Source: Prevotella sp. UBA6447 (lineage in GTDB: Bacteria; Bacteroidota; Bacteroidia; Bacteroidales; Bacteroidaceae). Taken from it: DNA of 15,502 nt. A program made the translations under genes and the position numbers. Below are positions 1 to 7,756 of the stretch, in pieces (the stretch's first letter is position 1; each line of letters opens with the position of its first letter). The stretch spans positions 1-15,502 of the forward strand of contig DJOD01000035.1 of the NCBI GenBank assembly GCA_002437115.1, in the 5' to 3' direction. Under the pieces are notes generated by a model. That model made no database searches, was not told the DNA's origin, and saw only the letters and a list, made by a program, of their open reading frames with translations.

Positions 1-180
1 GTGAATGTAGCGAAGATTGTCGACAGGGAATACGGACTTTCAGTAGGACGGCTTAAGGAACTGATAGTAAGCGCATACTACGCACAAAGAATTTTTGACG
101 TGTTCGAAAGTAACCCGAACAAGCCATTAAATATTGAAATGGTCAATGAGATATTTGGGGTTGCGGCTGATGCTGCTTAA
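1..180 (+). CDS. 3' end of an unrecognised gene (59 codons visible)
   Basis: An open frame runs from the first base of the window to a TAA at 178-180. The first visible codon is GTG, but the window edge cuts here, so the true start is probably outside. The visible peptide begins VNVAKIVDREYGLSVGRLKE and ends in EIFGVAADAA. It has no signal peptide, membrane segment or motif that I recognise. It looks like a soluble, mostly helical C-terminus. Its codons (ATA, GTA, GGA, AGA, AGG, CGG) are less typical of the C/G-ending usage in the clp, recQ and guaB genes further right, although the sample is small. It points toward the 3' end of a tRNA gene, a usual integration site for phages and conjugative elements, so it may be the last gene of an integrated element. 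That is inference only, and no function is assigned. Confidence 0.5.
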   Translation: MNVAKIVDREYGLSVGRLKELIVSAYYAQRIFDVFESNPNKPLNIEMVNEIFGVAADAA

Positions 181-216
181 AATTTAACGGAGTATTGAAA
201 AAAAAGCAAATGAAAC

Positions 217-251
217 AAAAAAAATCCTGCAGCCCTGAAAGGCCACAGGAT
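217..251 (-). terminator. Intrinsic terminator of the tRNA-Val gene
   Basis: Read on the minus strand, bases 251-224 form an 11-pair stem (ATCCTGTGGCC against GGCTGCAGGAT, including G-U pairs) with a six-base loop. An unbroken run of T follows at 223-217. It starts only a few bases after the encoded CCA end of the tRNA, which is the right place to end that transcript. Confidence 0.85.
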
Positions 252-258
252 ACACCCC

Positions 259-336
259 TGGTGGGCGTTGACGGATTCGAACCGCCGACCCTCTGCTTGT
301 AAGGCAGATGCTCTAAACCAACTGAGCTAAACGCCC
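259..336 (-). tRNA. tRNA-Val (anticodon UAC)
   Basis: The minus strand folds into a complete cloverleaf. The acceptor stem is GGGCGTT/AACGCCC (336-330 with 269-263). The D arm is GCTC/GAGC, the anticodon stem TCTGC/GCAGA with loop CTTACAA, and the T arm has loop TTCGAAT. The anticodon is TAC, which reads GUA and other valine codons. The mature body without CCA is 75 nt (336-262). The discriminator A at 262 is followed by CCA encoded in the DNA at 261-259. The gene has its own promoter and terminator and is divergent from greA. Its 3' end faces the partial gene at the left edge, the orientation expected if a mobile element had inserted at this tRNA. Confidence 0.95.
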
Positions 337-355
337 TTGCTCTGAATTGCGAATG

Positions 356-386
356 CAAAGGTACGACTTTTATCTCATCCCTCCAA
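356..386 (-). promoter_or_regulatory. Bacteroidota-type promoter for tRNA-Val
   Basis: On the minus strand TTG (386-384) is followed after 20 bases by TACCTTTG (363-356). This matches the TTG / TAnnTTTG consensus of the primary sigma factor of Bacteroidota. Transcription would begin near 349, leaving a leader of about a dozen bases before the tRNA 5' end at 336. Confidence 0.7.
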
Positions 387-428
387 CTTTTTCTGAAGGA
401 AATTTCACGGAAATGCAAAATTATCGCA

Positions 429-458
429 TTGCTGTTTGGAGCAAAACCTGTAACTTTG
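429..458 (+). promoter_or_regulatory. Bacteroidota-type promoter for greA
   Basis: TTG at 429-431 is followed after 19 bases by TAACTTTG at 451-458, a full match to the TAnnTTTG -7 box. The predicted start of transcription is near 465, about 30 bases before the ATG at 495. This promoter also argues against translation starting at the upstream in-frame ATG at 429, which lies within it. Confidence 0.7.
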
Positions 459-494
459 CATCCAAACAGTATGTTGAACCAAAAGAAACACACT

Positions 495-959
495 ATGGAA
501 TACATGTCACAGGAAGGCTACGATGAGCTCGTGGCCGAGTTGCGCGAGCTGGAGCGAGTGGAGCTGCCGCGTGTGCGCGACGCCATAGCCGAGGCTCGCG
601 ACAAGGGTGACCTAAGCGAGAACTTCGAGTATCACGCAGCCAAGCGCGAGCAGTGGCGACTGCTTGGACGCATACGCTTCAAGCAGAAAGTGCTCGAGAA
701 CGCGCGCGTCATCGACAAGTCGAGGCTCCAGACAGACTGCGTGGGATTGCTGAGCCGCATCCGAATCACCAACCTGGCCAACAACCGCACAATGGCCTAC
801 ACCATCGTGAGCCCCCACGAGGTGAACCTACGCGAAGGCAAGATATCCATCAAGTCGCCCATCGCACAAGCCCTACTGGGCCATCGCCAGGGCGACGAGG
901 TAACAGCACGCGTGCCCGCAGGCACGATTAGGCTACGCCTGGAGAGCGTGGAGCTGTAG
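495..959 (+). CDS. greA: Transcription elongation factor GreA
   Basis: GreA rescues backtracked RNA polymerase by entering the secondary channel and stimulating cleavage of the transcript 3' end. The 154-residue product has the two parts of the family. The N-terminal antiparallel coiled coil (about 1-73) carries the tip motif GDLSENFEYHAAK (38-50), whose acidic residues D39 and E42 correspond to the catalytic D41 and E44 of the E. coli protein. The C-terminal FKBP-like domain follows, with ISIKSPIAQALLG at about 117-129. I chose ATG 495 because it gives the normal family length of about 155 and a typical MxYMSxEGY start. An earlier in-frame ATG at 429 would fall inside the predicted promoter. 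A-rich sequence, not a Shine-Dalgarno site, precedes the start, as is usual in this phylum. The gene is transcribed alone and ends at a strong terminator. Confidence 0.95.
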   Translation: MEYMSQEGYDELVAELRELERVELPRVRDAIAEARDKGDLSENFEYHAAKREQWRLLGRIRFKQKVLENARVIDKSRLQTDCVGLLSRIRITNLANNRTMAYTIVSPHEVNLREGKISIKSPIAQALLGHRQGDEVTARVPAGTIRLRLESVEL

Positions 960-1007
960 CAAATGGTTGGTTACATTACGGTGACCACTTACGGTCAGGC
1001 AACATAG

Positions 1008-1049
1008 AAAAAGGGTGCCTCTCCAAATGGAGAGACACCCATTTTTTTA
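1008..1049. terminator. Bidirectional terminator between greA and the ompA-family gene
   Basis: GGGTG-C-CTCTCC and GGAGAG-A-CACCC (1013-1040) form a hairpin of 11 pairs with one C/A mismatch and loop AAAT. It is followed by T7 on the plus strand (1042-1048) and by T5 on the minus strand (1012-1008). It can therefore stop transcripts of both convergent genes. Confidence 0.85.
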
Positions 1050-1072
1050 TTTACAGTGCAAAGATACTGTGA

Positions 1073-2224
1073 TTAGTCGGTCACCTGCACAGTGGCACGA
1101 CGGTTGAATGAGACAGGCGACAGCTCATCAACACCACCATGACCTTGCGTGGTGATCTTGCTGCGGTCCACACCCATCTTCACCAGCTCGTCGGCAACCG
1201 TGTTGGCACGGCCCTCAGAGAGCTTCTGGTTGATGGTGGCGTTACCAGTTGCGCTGTCAGCGTAGCCGTCGACTTTCAGCTTGGCACCGTTAGCCTTGGC
1301 ATACTTGGCCAAACCCTCGATGTTGACGAGATCCTTCTGTGAGGCAATCTTCGTCTTGTTGATGTTGAAGAACACAGAGACTGGTGTGCTGACAAACTCC
1401 TTGACGGCCTTGTCGGTCTTCTGGTTGGCCAGCAGGTTCTTCAAGCGAGCGTTCTCAGCGTTAGCATCGTTGAGCTGGGCGTTGAGGGCGTCAATCTGGC
1501 TCTGCGAGAGAGCCTTGATGGCATCCACATCGGGTACCTTGTTCCAAGTGTTGTGACCCAGGTTGTAGGTCAAGCCGACCTCAGCTGAGACAATCTGGTC
1601 GTGATTCTTGGCCTTGTGGCCACCATAAGCGTTCTCGTCGGTACAACCCTCAAAGTCATCACCCATGAGGTTATACTGGAGCTCAAGGTTGAGCTGCAGA
1701 CGCTTGGTCAGTCTCCACTGGCTCAGTACACCAGCGCTGGCAGCGAGCGCATAAGTGTTGTAACTCATGTTGCGGACAACACCGACACCGGCGAACGGAG
1801 ACAGGTTCCACACGCGAGTGGGGTTGTAGCCAAAGAAGAGGTTGCTCAAGTTGAACAAAGCCTGCTCCTGGAGGTTCCAATAGTGGTTGTGCTTGCAGGT
1901 GGTGTAAGCATCCTGCTCGGGGACGTCTTTGCCCCAAATACCATTGAACTTAGTACGGAGGCCAATGCCCGGGGTGAACCACTTACCGATGGCGGCAGAA
2001 AAGCCCATGTCGCGACGGAAGTCCTTGAAGGGGCTCTTTGTCCAGCCCATGCCCTTCTCCTCGTTTGAGTAGAAGGCTGTCCAAGTGAAGTTACCCTGAA
2101 CAAACCAGTTGCTCCAGAAAGAATTGGTGGCAACACTGTACTTCAGTGTAGGATCTGCAGTCTCCTGTGCCATCGAAGACATCGAGAGACCGGCAAATGC
2201 CAAAGCAATCAATAACTTTTTCAT
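1073..2224 (-). CDS. OmpA-family major outer membrane protein
   Basis: This 383-residue protein has a signal peptide (MKKLLIALAFAGLSMSSMA, cleavage likely after A19). An aromatic-rich N-terminal part (about 25-225) follows, with alternating patterns expected of an eight-strand outer membrane barrel. A short helical or coiled linker (about 232-270) leads to a C-terminal OmpA peptidoglycan-binding domain (about 278-383). In that domain GYADSATGN carries D323, and LSEGRANTV carries R339. These align with D271 and R286 of E. coli OmpA, which hold diaminopimelate. The role is to tie the outer membrane to the wall, probably as an abundant surface protein. Two cysteines (C110, C194) lie in predicted loops and might form a disulfide. 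The gene stands alone, with a -7 box about 65 bases upstream of the start and a shared terminator downstream. The family call is secure, but the exact orthologue is not. Confidence 0.93.
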   Translation of the reverse strand: MKKLLIALAFAGLSMSSMAQETADPTLKYSVATNSFWSNWFVQGNFTWTAFYSNEEKGMGWTKSPFKDFRRDMGFSAAIGKWFTPGIGLRTKFNGIWGKDVPEQDAYTTCKHNHYWNLQEQALFNLSNLFFGYNPTRVWNLSPFAGVGVVRNMSYNTYALAASAGVLSQWRLTKRLQLNLELQYNLMGDDFEGCTDENAYGGHKAKNHDQIVSAEVGLTYNLGHNTWNKVPDVDAIKALSQSQIDALNAQLNDANAENARLKNLLANQKTDKAVKEFVSTPVSVFFNINKTKIASQKDLVNIEGLAKYAKANGAKLKVDGYADSATGNATINQKLSEGRANTVADELVKMGVDRSKITTQGHGGVDELSPVSFNRRATVQVTD

Positions 2225-2290
2225 AACTTTATCAGTTTAACGATCAATAATAAAAATCAATAAATCTTCTTAACCAAGTATATTCAATGG

Positions 2291-2298
2291 CAAAGTTA
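2291..2298 (-). promoter_or_regulatory. Probable -7 box of the ompA-family gene
   Basis: The minus strand reads TAACTTTG, a full TAnnTTTG match, in an A/T-rich gap. No clear TTG is seen at the right distance upstream. Transcription would start near 2284, giving a leader of roughly 60 bases. The whole gap 2225-2428 holds no ORF I can support and no convincing T-tailed terminator for mutL. Confidence 0.5.
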
Positions 2299-2428
2299 AT
2301 AATATTTTTTAAAACACACCTTTGTTTCTCATAAAAATATCAAAAATTTTACATAAAACCTTTTCTACGCTTAAAAATGTCACTCTCGGGTGCCATTTCG
2401 TGATATGAGGAGTGCGTTGCCACTACGC

Positions 2429-4288
2429 TCAAGCGAGCATCTGGTCAATGTCTTTCTGCTGGAAGATGCTGAGCACGTTCTTGCCATCGGGCGTGTACTT
2501 GGCGTTTTGGCATTGGAAGAGCTCATTGATGAGGTTCTCCATTTCTGCGTTGCCCAGCACCTGGCCATAGGGTATGGCGGCAGCGCGGGCCATGCTCAGA
2601 GCCAGCGAGTTGTTGATTTCCTGCACGGCAGACGTGTCATGCTCTTGTGCACCATCCACCATATCGCGAACCAGCGACACGACATCAATGCCCTCGAGGC
2701 CTTCGGGGATGGCGTTGACCGAATAGGTGTTGTCGCCCAAGGGCGCCAGGTCGAAGCCCATGGCTGTCATCTCTCCCATGACCTGCTCAAGTGTAACAGC
2801 CTCTTGGGCACTGAGCTGTACAGTCTCGGGAAAGAGAAGTTTTTGCGAGTGAGACTTGCAGGCTGCCAGCTGCCTCTGGTATTTCTCGAAGAGAATGCGC
2901 ACATGGGCGCGGTGCTGGTCGATAATCATGAGTCCCGACTTCACGGCGGTCATCACGTAGCGGCCTTTGTACTGATAGTGGGCTGGTGACTTTTCCTCGA
3001 TGACGCTCTCGGAAGGCGCTGAGGCCGACGGCTCCGCAAACAGCGGCTCCTGTTGGGGGATGGCAGGGTTGTTGAGCCCCTCGTAGAGCTGTTGCCACTG
3101 GTCTGTCAGGCGAGACGTGTGGAACTCACCTGTGGAACCACCGCCAACCTTACTGGTATGAGAGGGCGAAGCAGGCGAGGTCTTGAACGGGTTATACTGG
3201 GGGTTGAAGTCGACCTTCGGGAGCTCGGCCTGGCGTGTGGGGTCAAAAAGCGGTATGTCAGGCTTGCCCTCCGTGTCGAACTCTATGGTGGAAGCGTCAT
3301 TGAACATGCCTACGGCATCCTTGGCGGCCGCCGACAAGATTTGCCAGATGGCCTGCTCGTTCTCGAACTTGATTTCAGTCTTCGTTGGATGGATGTTGAC
3401 ATCAATGTCATGGGCATCAACATCAAAATAAATGAAATAAGGCACTTGCTCACCCTGGGGGACCAACCTATCGAAAGCCGACATGACCGCCTTGTTGAAA
3501 TAAGGATGCCGCATATACCGGCCGTTGACAAAAAAATACTGCTGCGCACCTTTTTTTCGTGCGCTCTCTGGCTTGCCAACAAAGCCGTGGATGGCACACA
3601 CCGAAGTCTCCACGTTGACGGGCAGGAGGTCTTGGTTGATGCGCTTGCCGATGACATCCACGATGCGTTGGCGCAAGCCACACGCACGCAGGTTGAACAT
3701 CTCCGAGCCATTGCTGCGGAAGGTGAACGATATCTTGGGGTAGACCAAGACAATCCGCTCGAAGGCTGTGAGAATGTTGTTGAGCTCGGTGGTGTTCGAC
3801 TTCAGAAATTTCCTCCGGGCAGGAACATTATAAAACAGGTTCTCAATCAAGAAATTGGAACCCTCGGGACATGCGCACGCTTCTTGTCCCCCAAAGCGTG
3901 AACCCGCGATAGACAGGTGGGTGCCAACTTCCTCACCACGCAGGCGTGTCTTGAGCTCCACTTGGGCTACGGCAGCTATCGACGCCAAGGCTTCACCGCG
4001 AAACCCCATCGTGTGAAGATTAAAAAGGTCGTCGGCGTGGCGAATTTTCGACGTGGCGTGGCGCTCGAAGGAGAGGCGCGCGTCGGTCTCCGACATTCCC
4101 TTGCCGTCGTCGATAACCTGGATAGACGTGCGACCCGCATCGACCACAAGCACATCAATGCGAGTGGCACCTGCATCCACAGCGTTTTCCACCAATTCCT
4201 TGATTACCGACGCTGGGCGCTGAATTACCTCACCAGCTGCTATCTGGTTGGCCACAGAGTCGGGCAATAATTGTATGATATCACTCAT
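2429..4288 (-). CDS. mutL: DNA mismatch repair protein MutL
   Basis: MutL couples mismatch recognition by MutS to strand removal. This 619-residue protein has the GHKL ATPase motifs in order: ELVENAVDAGAT (31-42, general base E31, metal ligand N35), DDGKGM (60-65), GFRGEALASI (95-104) and NIHPTK with K303. A proline- and serine-rich linker (about 340-435) contains QEPLF (413-417), which resembles a sliding-clamp-binding motif. The C-terminal dimerisation domain (about 436-619) has DQHRAHVRILFE (457-468) at the place of the endonuclease motif DQHAxxExxxxE. The middle Glu is Val463, and the CPHGRP zinc motif is replaced by YTPDGK (598-603), so nicking activity is doubtful. The start ATG is at 4288, 44 bases after the stop of the small membrane protein, and no -7 box is seen in that gap. 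It is therefore probably the last gene of the envelope operon. Confidence 0.96.
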   Translation of the reverse strand: MSDIIQLLPDSVANQIAAGEVIQRPASVIKELVENAVDAGATRIDVLVVDAGRTSIQVIDDGKGMSETDARLSFERHATSKIRHADDLFNLHTMGFRGEALASIAAVAQVELKTRLRGEEVGTHLSIAGSRFGGQEACACPEGSNFLIENLFYNVPARRKFLKSNTTELNNILTAFERIVLVYPKISFTFRSNGSEMFNLRACGLRQRIVDVIGKRINQDLLPVNVETSVCAIHGFVGKPESARKKGAQQYFFVNGRYMRHPYFNKAVMSAFDRLVPQGEQVPYFIYFDVDAHDIDVNIHPTKTEIKFENEQAIWQILSAAAKDAVGMFNDASTIEFDTEGKPDIPLFDPTRQAELPKVDFNPQYNPFKTSPASPSHTSKVGGGSTGEFHTSRLTDQWQQLYEGLNNPAIPQQEPLFAEPSASAPSESVIEEKSPAHYQYKGRYVMTAVKSGLMIIDQHRAHVRILFEKYQRQLAACKSHSQKLLFPETVQLSAQEAVTLEQVMGEMTAMGFDLAPLGDNTYSVNAIPEGLEGIDVVSLVRDMVDGAQEHDTSAVQEINNSLALSMARAAAIPYGQVLGNAEMENLINELFQCQNAKYTPDGKNVLSIFQQKDIDQMLA

Positions 4289-4332
4289 GACTATTTACTT
4301 ATGCTAAGACAATAAGACGAAAGGGGCGAGCC

Positions 4333-4608
4333 TCATAGCCAAGACAAGGCACACGCCAAGAGAATGACCAGTGCCAACCCAGCCACGGCCAAGCCTAAAA
4401 GCGACAAATGTGGCCGAGAGGATGCCACACGACGCGAGTCAAACTTCAACTCGGACGGGATGAGCACATCGGGCAGGTCGCCAGGCTCCATGCCCAATTC
4501 GCGCCGGGCCCTGCTCTCCAGCCTCTGCAAGCGTTCTCGGCGCTCGTCACAATAGACCATGGTATGGCTGAACCGGCGCGGCTTGGAAGTTTGAAACAGC
4601 AGGTTCAT
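4333..4608 (-). CDS. Small one-span membrane protein, function unknown
   Basis: The 91-residue product starts MNLLFQTSKPRRFSHTMVYC and has a charged, Arg-rich helical stretch (about 20-38). A Pro-containing section follows, then one hydrophobic segment near the C-terminus (about 67-90) ending in the last residue. This suggests a tail-anchored inner-membrane protein with a cytoplasmic N-terminus. I recall similar proteins with a KPRxF start beside OstA-like genes in Bacteroidota, but no function is known to me. The frame is open upstream to an ATG at 4728. I chose ATG 4608 because its ATGA overlaps the TGA of the OstA-like gene, and because the extra 40 residues would lie antiparallel to nothing and overlap that gene by 120 bases in another frame. 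The coupling suggests a role linked to the envelope proteins upstream. Confidence 0.75.
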   Translation of the reverse strand: MNLLFQTSKPRRFSHTMVYCDERRERLQRLESRARRELGMEPGDLPDVLIPSELKFDSRRVASSRPHLSLLGLAVAGLALVILLACALSWL

Positions 4609-6302
4609 AAGTTTAGGCGCTGAAGAGGAACAACGTGGCGAACAATGCTTTTGAGTTCCGTACCTTTGGCCTTGCCACGCCAATGAAAAACATCGTCCTT
4701 GCCAATTGGGCGAATGGCATTGAACCAAGCAAATCTATCAAGTTTCAGCTTGGAAGGCGGTATCTGTGTCATCGGGTACAACGTGGCTTGCACCTTGTTG
4801 GTCCATATCCGATTGAGTTTTCGCTCGGGCGTAATGAACATACGCATGGTATCGGTCTCAAGATAGTTAAGTCCGATAAGCGTCGAGTCTTTGTCATCAA
4901 CAGGAAAATAGACTGACCTGACGGTACCTATGGCATCACTACGGCGGATGGCACCGTCCTGGAAGTAAGCAAACATATCGCGCGACGACACCTGGTTGAA
5001 GTGCACACTGTCAGGCATGGCCTCAACAGACAACGCTTGCCCAAGCACATGAGCCTCGCGCACCGTTGAGTCGTTCATGTAGACCTTGATGACCTCGCCC
5101 AGCAGTTGACGTGACCCATTCCACACGATAGGGTCGCGATAGAGCGTCACGCATGAGTCTTGCGAACTGAAGACCAGCGAGTCGCACACGGCTTGCACAT
5201 CCACACGATAAGCCCTCATGTGGGGATAGCAGTGAACCTTGCGGTAAACAGAGTCAGTGTTGATATTGAATGTCTCGATGCGCATCGTGTCTGAATGCAT
5301 CCACAATGTATCTTTTTGCGAGTAATCTGTCACTAAAGCGTCGCGCGTGGCAAAGCCTTTTCCCGTATGCTCATTGTATACCACCTCGCCACACGTAAGC
5401 GTGTTGCGGTTCTTGTTGTCCACAAAGACCACGTTTCCCAAGCCACGATTGTTACCCGTCTTGCTGTCATAATATAAGGTGTCGCCCGTAATGGTCTTCT
5501 CCTGGTTGACGACGGTTGAGCGCCCAAACAATTCAGCTTGGTCGCTACGGGTATTGAAATAGGCGTTCTCGGTCTTGATAACGCTATTGTCACCTCTGAT
5601 GATGGATGGGCCGACACTGCCATGCCCACTGTCAGCCGTGTACTTGCCCACCACATGGGCACGGGCACGTCGTGTGTCGTAATAGAGTGTGTCGGTGGAA
5701 ATGTGATTCTTTGGCGTGCGCAACTGCACGTCAAAGTTGAACTTGGCAAGTCGAGTCTGGGTGTGGTACTCGCCCCAGTCGGAACTCAACTGGCTCCGGC
5801 CATCCACCAACTTGCCTCCATTGAAGAAATAGACATACTCATACAAGCGGTCATAATTGAGGCTGTCGGTATAAAGCGTTTGGTGCCTGTGCTTGAGGAC
5901 GACATTCTCACGGGCTTCCATCATCTGCCCTTCGCCATCGTACCATGCACGCGCACAAGTCAGCGACAACGTGTCACCTTGACGAAACCTCACATGGCCA
6001 AAAGCCTTCACAGAGTTGGAGCCCTGATAGAAATAAGCGCTGTCGCAATGGAGGTAAGCCCCTTGGTGCATGAACGCCACGTGACCCTTGGCTATCTGGG
6101 CATCGGGGTTGAGTCCCGCCATGTCGTAGCGCAACTCGTCGGCATGAAGAAGGTAGACCTTGTTGTCCACGTTTTTTTTCTTCTTATGCCCACGTGGAGG
6201 CATGAAAGCTTGCAGGGAACCTATGACAAAGAAGCATAGAGCCATCGTCATGATGACCCTATGCCTACTGAAATATTGTTGGTTTCTTATAAATTCCGTC
6301 AT
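4605..6302 (-). CDS. OstA/LptA-like lipopolysaccharide transport protein
   Basis: This 565-residue protein has a basic N-terminus and a hydrophobic segment (about 16-32), a signal peptide or anchor, followed by a basic KKKK patch. The rest is a long series of short beta-strand units. Recurrent phrases such as GDTLYYDS, DTLYYDT, LYTDSLNYD and GHVRFRQGDTL are typical of the OstA/LptA beta-jellyroll repeat. In known systems such folds carry lipopolysaccharide across the periplasm, either as LptA or as the N-terminal part of LptD. Here there is no barrel-like C-terminus, so it is more like an extended LptA than LptD. The ATG at 6302 overlaps the TGA of the SurA-like gene (ATGA), supporting this start over the internal Met18. 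The neighbouring outer-membrane chaperones fit an envelope assembly role. The family call is confident; the exact Lpt role is inferred. Confidence 0.85.
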   Translation of the reverse strand: MTEFIRNQQYFSRHRVIMTMALCFFVIGSLQAFMPPRGHKKKKNVDNKVYLLHADELRYDMAGLNPDAQIAKGHVAFMHQGAYLHCDSAYFYQGSNSVKAFGHVRFRQGDTLSLTCARAWYDGEGQMMEARENVVLKHRHQTLYTDSLNYDRLYEYVYFFNGGKLVDGRSQLSSDWGEYHTQTRLAKFNFDVQLRTPKNHISTDTLYYDTRRARAHVVGKYTADSGHGSVGPSIIRGDNSVIKTENAYFNTRSDQAELFGRSTVVNQEKTITGDTLYYDSKTGNNRGLGNVVFVDNKNRNTLTCGEVVYNEHTGKGFATRDALVTDYSQKDTLWMHSDTMRIETFNINTDSVYRKVHCYPHMRAYRVDVQAVCDSLVFSSQDSCVTLYRDPIVWNGSRQLLGEVIKVYMNDSTVREAHVLGQALSVEAMPDSVHFNQVSSRDMFAYFQDGAIRRSDAIGTVRSVYFPVDDKDSTLIGLNYLETDTMRMFITPERKLNRIWTNKVQATLYPMTQIPPSKLKLDRFAWFNAIRPIGKDDVFHWRGKAKGTELKSIVRHVVPLQRLNL

Positions 6303-7753
6303 TTAATCCATCCCTGATATTGGAAATTGCAATTTTTGTAACGGTCTTTCATGGTCACATAAGTGTGCTTAATCTTGTCCACTACCCAGTCTGTCAGGAC
6401 TTTCTCGCGTTCCTTGGCCAAGACTACATCCTTCATCACTTGAAAGTCTTCTGTGATGGTAGCCTTGTGCCCCTCAATTCGCGACTTAAGCTTGACTATG
6501 GCCACAACAGTCTTGCCATTTCTCCTGTTGACCATCTCAAAAGGTGCTGATATCTCGCCGACTTTCATGGTATCGACTGCCCGAGCTACCTCCGTGGGCA
6601 GGTCTTTCATCTGAAAGCGCGACGTCATGCCGTCGTTGGTCGTATTGGACATCAACCCCTTATTGTTCTTAGTGTCCTTGTCGTCAGAAATAATCGTCGC
6701 GCCATCTTCAAATGTAAACTTTCCGTGCCTTATGTCGGTAGCCACAGAATCGAGCTGACTCATCGAAGCATTTATCTCATCTTGCGACACTTTGGGTTTC
6801 AAAAGGATATGACGCACCTTTATCTTGTCGCCACGCTTGTCGATGAGTTGGATGATATGATAACCGAACTCAGTTTCCACAATCTTGGAAATCTTGTTTG
6901 GATCGGTCAAGTTAAACGCCACACTGGCAAACGCTGGATCGAGCACACCTCGTCCAACATAATCCATTTCGCCTCCCTGGCGAGCGGAGCCTGGATCTTC
7001 CGAATAAAGGCGAGCCAAAGCTGCAAACGATGACTCTCCCCTGTTGACACGCTCCGTGAAATCACGAAGCTGGTTCTTAACACGGTTAATTTCCTCCTGC
7101 TTGATCTTTGGCTGTCGCATGATGATTTCCACTTCCACTTCGGTAGGAACAAAGGGGACACTGTCAGCAGGCATGTTGCGGAAATATGTTCTCACGTCGG
7201 CAGGTGTCACCTTAACATTCTCCACCAGCTTTTTGCGCATCTTCTCGATGAGTTGCTGGTTCTTGAAGTCATCGTGCATTTCCGCACGCATTTCCTTGAT
7301 GCTTTGCTTCCTGTATTCTTCCAGTTTCTCCTGCGACCCTGCAATCTGTATCCAACGATTGATTTGCTGGTCGATGCCACTTGATATTTCGCTTTCCGAC
7401 ACCTCTATGGAGTCGAGTGCCGCCTGGTGCAAAAACAATTTCTGCACAGCAAGCTGCTCGGGAATGGCGCAATCGGGTTCGCCTCCCCATGTAATGCCTT
7501 CTGCCAAGCCCTGCATACGCATGGCCTCCACGTCCGACTTCAAGATAGGCTCGTCGCCCACCACCCATATCACCTCATCGATGACACTACTTTCAGGAAC
7601 AGGAATCTCCGCACGCATCGCCGAATCGTTAGAGGCCGTATCAGGTAAAGAGCCATTCACCATGTGGTTTCCGAAGGTACCCACACATACGCCCGACACA
7701 GCCGTGAACCCGAAGGCTAACATTCCGGCCATGGTATATATCGTCTTCTTCAT
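6299..7753 (-). CDS. SurA-like periplasmic chaperone / peptidyl-prolyl isomerase
   Basis: The 484-residue protein has a signal peptide (about 1-25). Next is a SurA N-terminal chaperone region (about 57-185, with IDEVIWVVGDEPILKSDV at its start). Two parvulin domains follow: about 203-305 (LYSEDPGSARQGGEMDYVG, then FGYHIIQL) and about 310-422 (IKVRHILL at its start). A C-terminal helical tail completes the SurA plan. SurA escorts unfolded outer membrane proteins to the BAM machine and can isomerise X-Pro bonds. The second parvulin copy is more diverged (IISDDKDTKNNKG where the first has YSEDPGSARQGG), so it may be structural. The gene starts 3 bases after the stop of the PpiC-like gene and overlaps the OstA-like gene by ATGA, so the three are very likely translated as a coupled set. 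Confidence 0.92.
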   Translation of the reverse strand: MKKTIYTMAGMLAFGFTAVSGVCVGTFGNHMVNGSLPDTASNDSAMRAEIPVPESSVIDEVIWVVGDEPILKSDVEAMRMQGLAEGITWGGEPDCAIPEQLAVQKLFLHQAALDSIEVSESEISSGIDQQINRWIQIAGSQEKLEEYRKQSIKEMRAEMHDDFKNQQLIEKMRKKLVENVKVTPADVRTYFRNMPADSVPFVPTEVEVEIIMRQPKIKQEEINRVKNQLRDFTERVNRGESSFAALARLYSEDPGSARQGGEMDYVGRGVLDPAFASVAFNLTDPNKISKIVETEFGYHIIQLIDKRGDKIKVRHILLKPKVSQDEINASMSQLDSVATDIRHGKFTFEDGATIISDDKDTKNNKGLMSNTTNDGMTSRFQMKDLPTEVARAVDTMKVGEISAPFEMVNRRNGKTVVAIVKLKSRIEGHKATITEDFQVMKDVVLAKEREKVLTDWVVDKIKHTYVTMKDRYKNCNFQYQGWIK

Positions 7754-7756
7754 ACT

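Noticed and set aside
429..494. An N-terminal extension of greA from ATG 429
   Set aside because: It overlaps the predicted promoter and would add 22 residues not seen in the GreA family.
143..505. A 120-codon minus-strand frame over the tRNA
   Set aside because: It runs through the tRNA gene, its terminator and two promoters, so it is chance.
3053..3901. A 282-codon plus-strand frame
   Set aside because: It is the antisense shadow of mutL, whose motifs are certain.
4609..4728. A longer start for the small membrane protein
   Set aside because: It would overlap the OstA-like coding region by 120 bases, while the ATGA overlap at 4608 is a better start.
5538..6239. A 233-codon plus-strand frame
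   Set aside because: It is antisense to the OstA-like gene, with low-complexity composition and no start signals.
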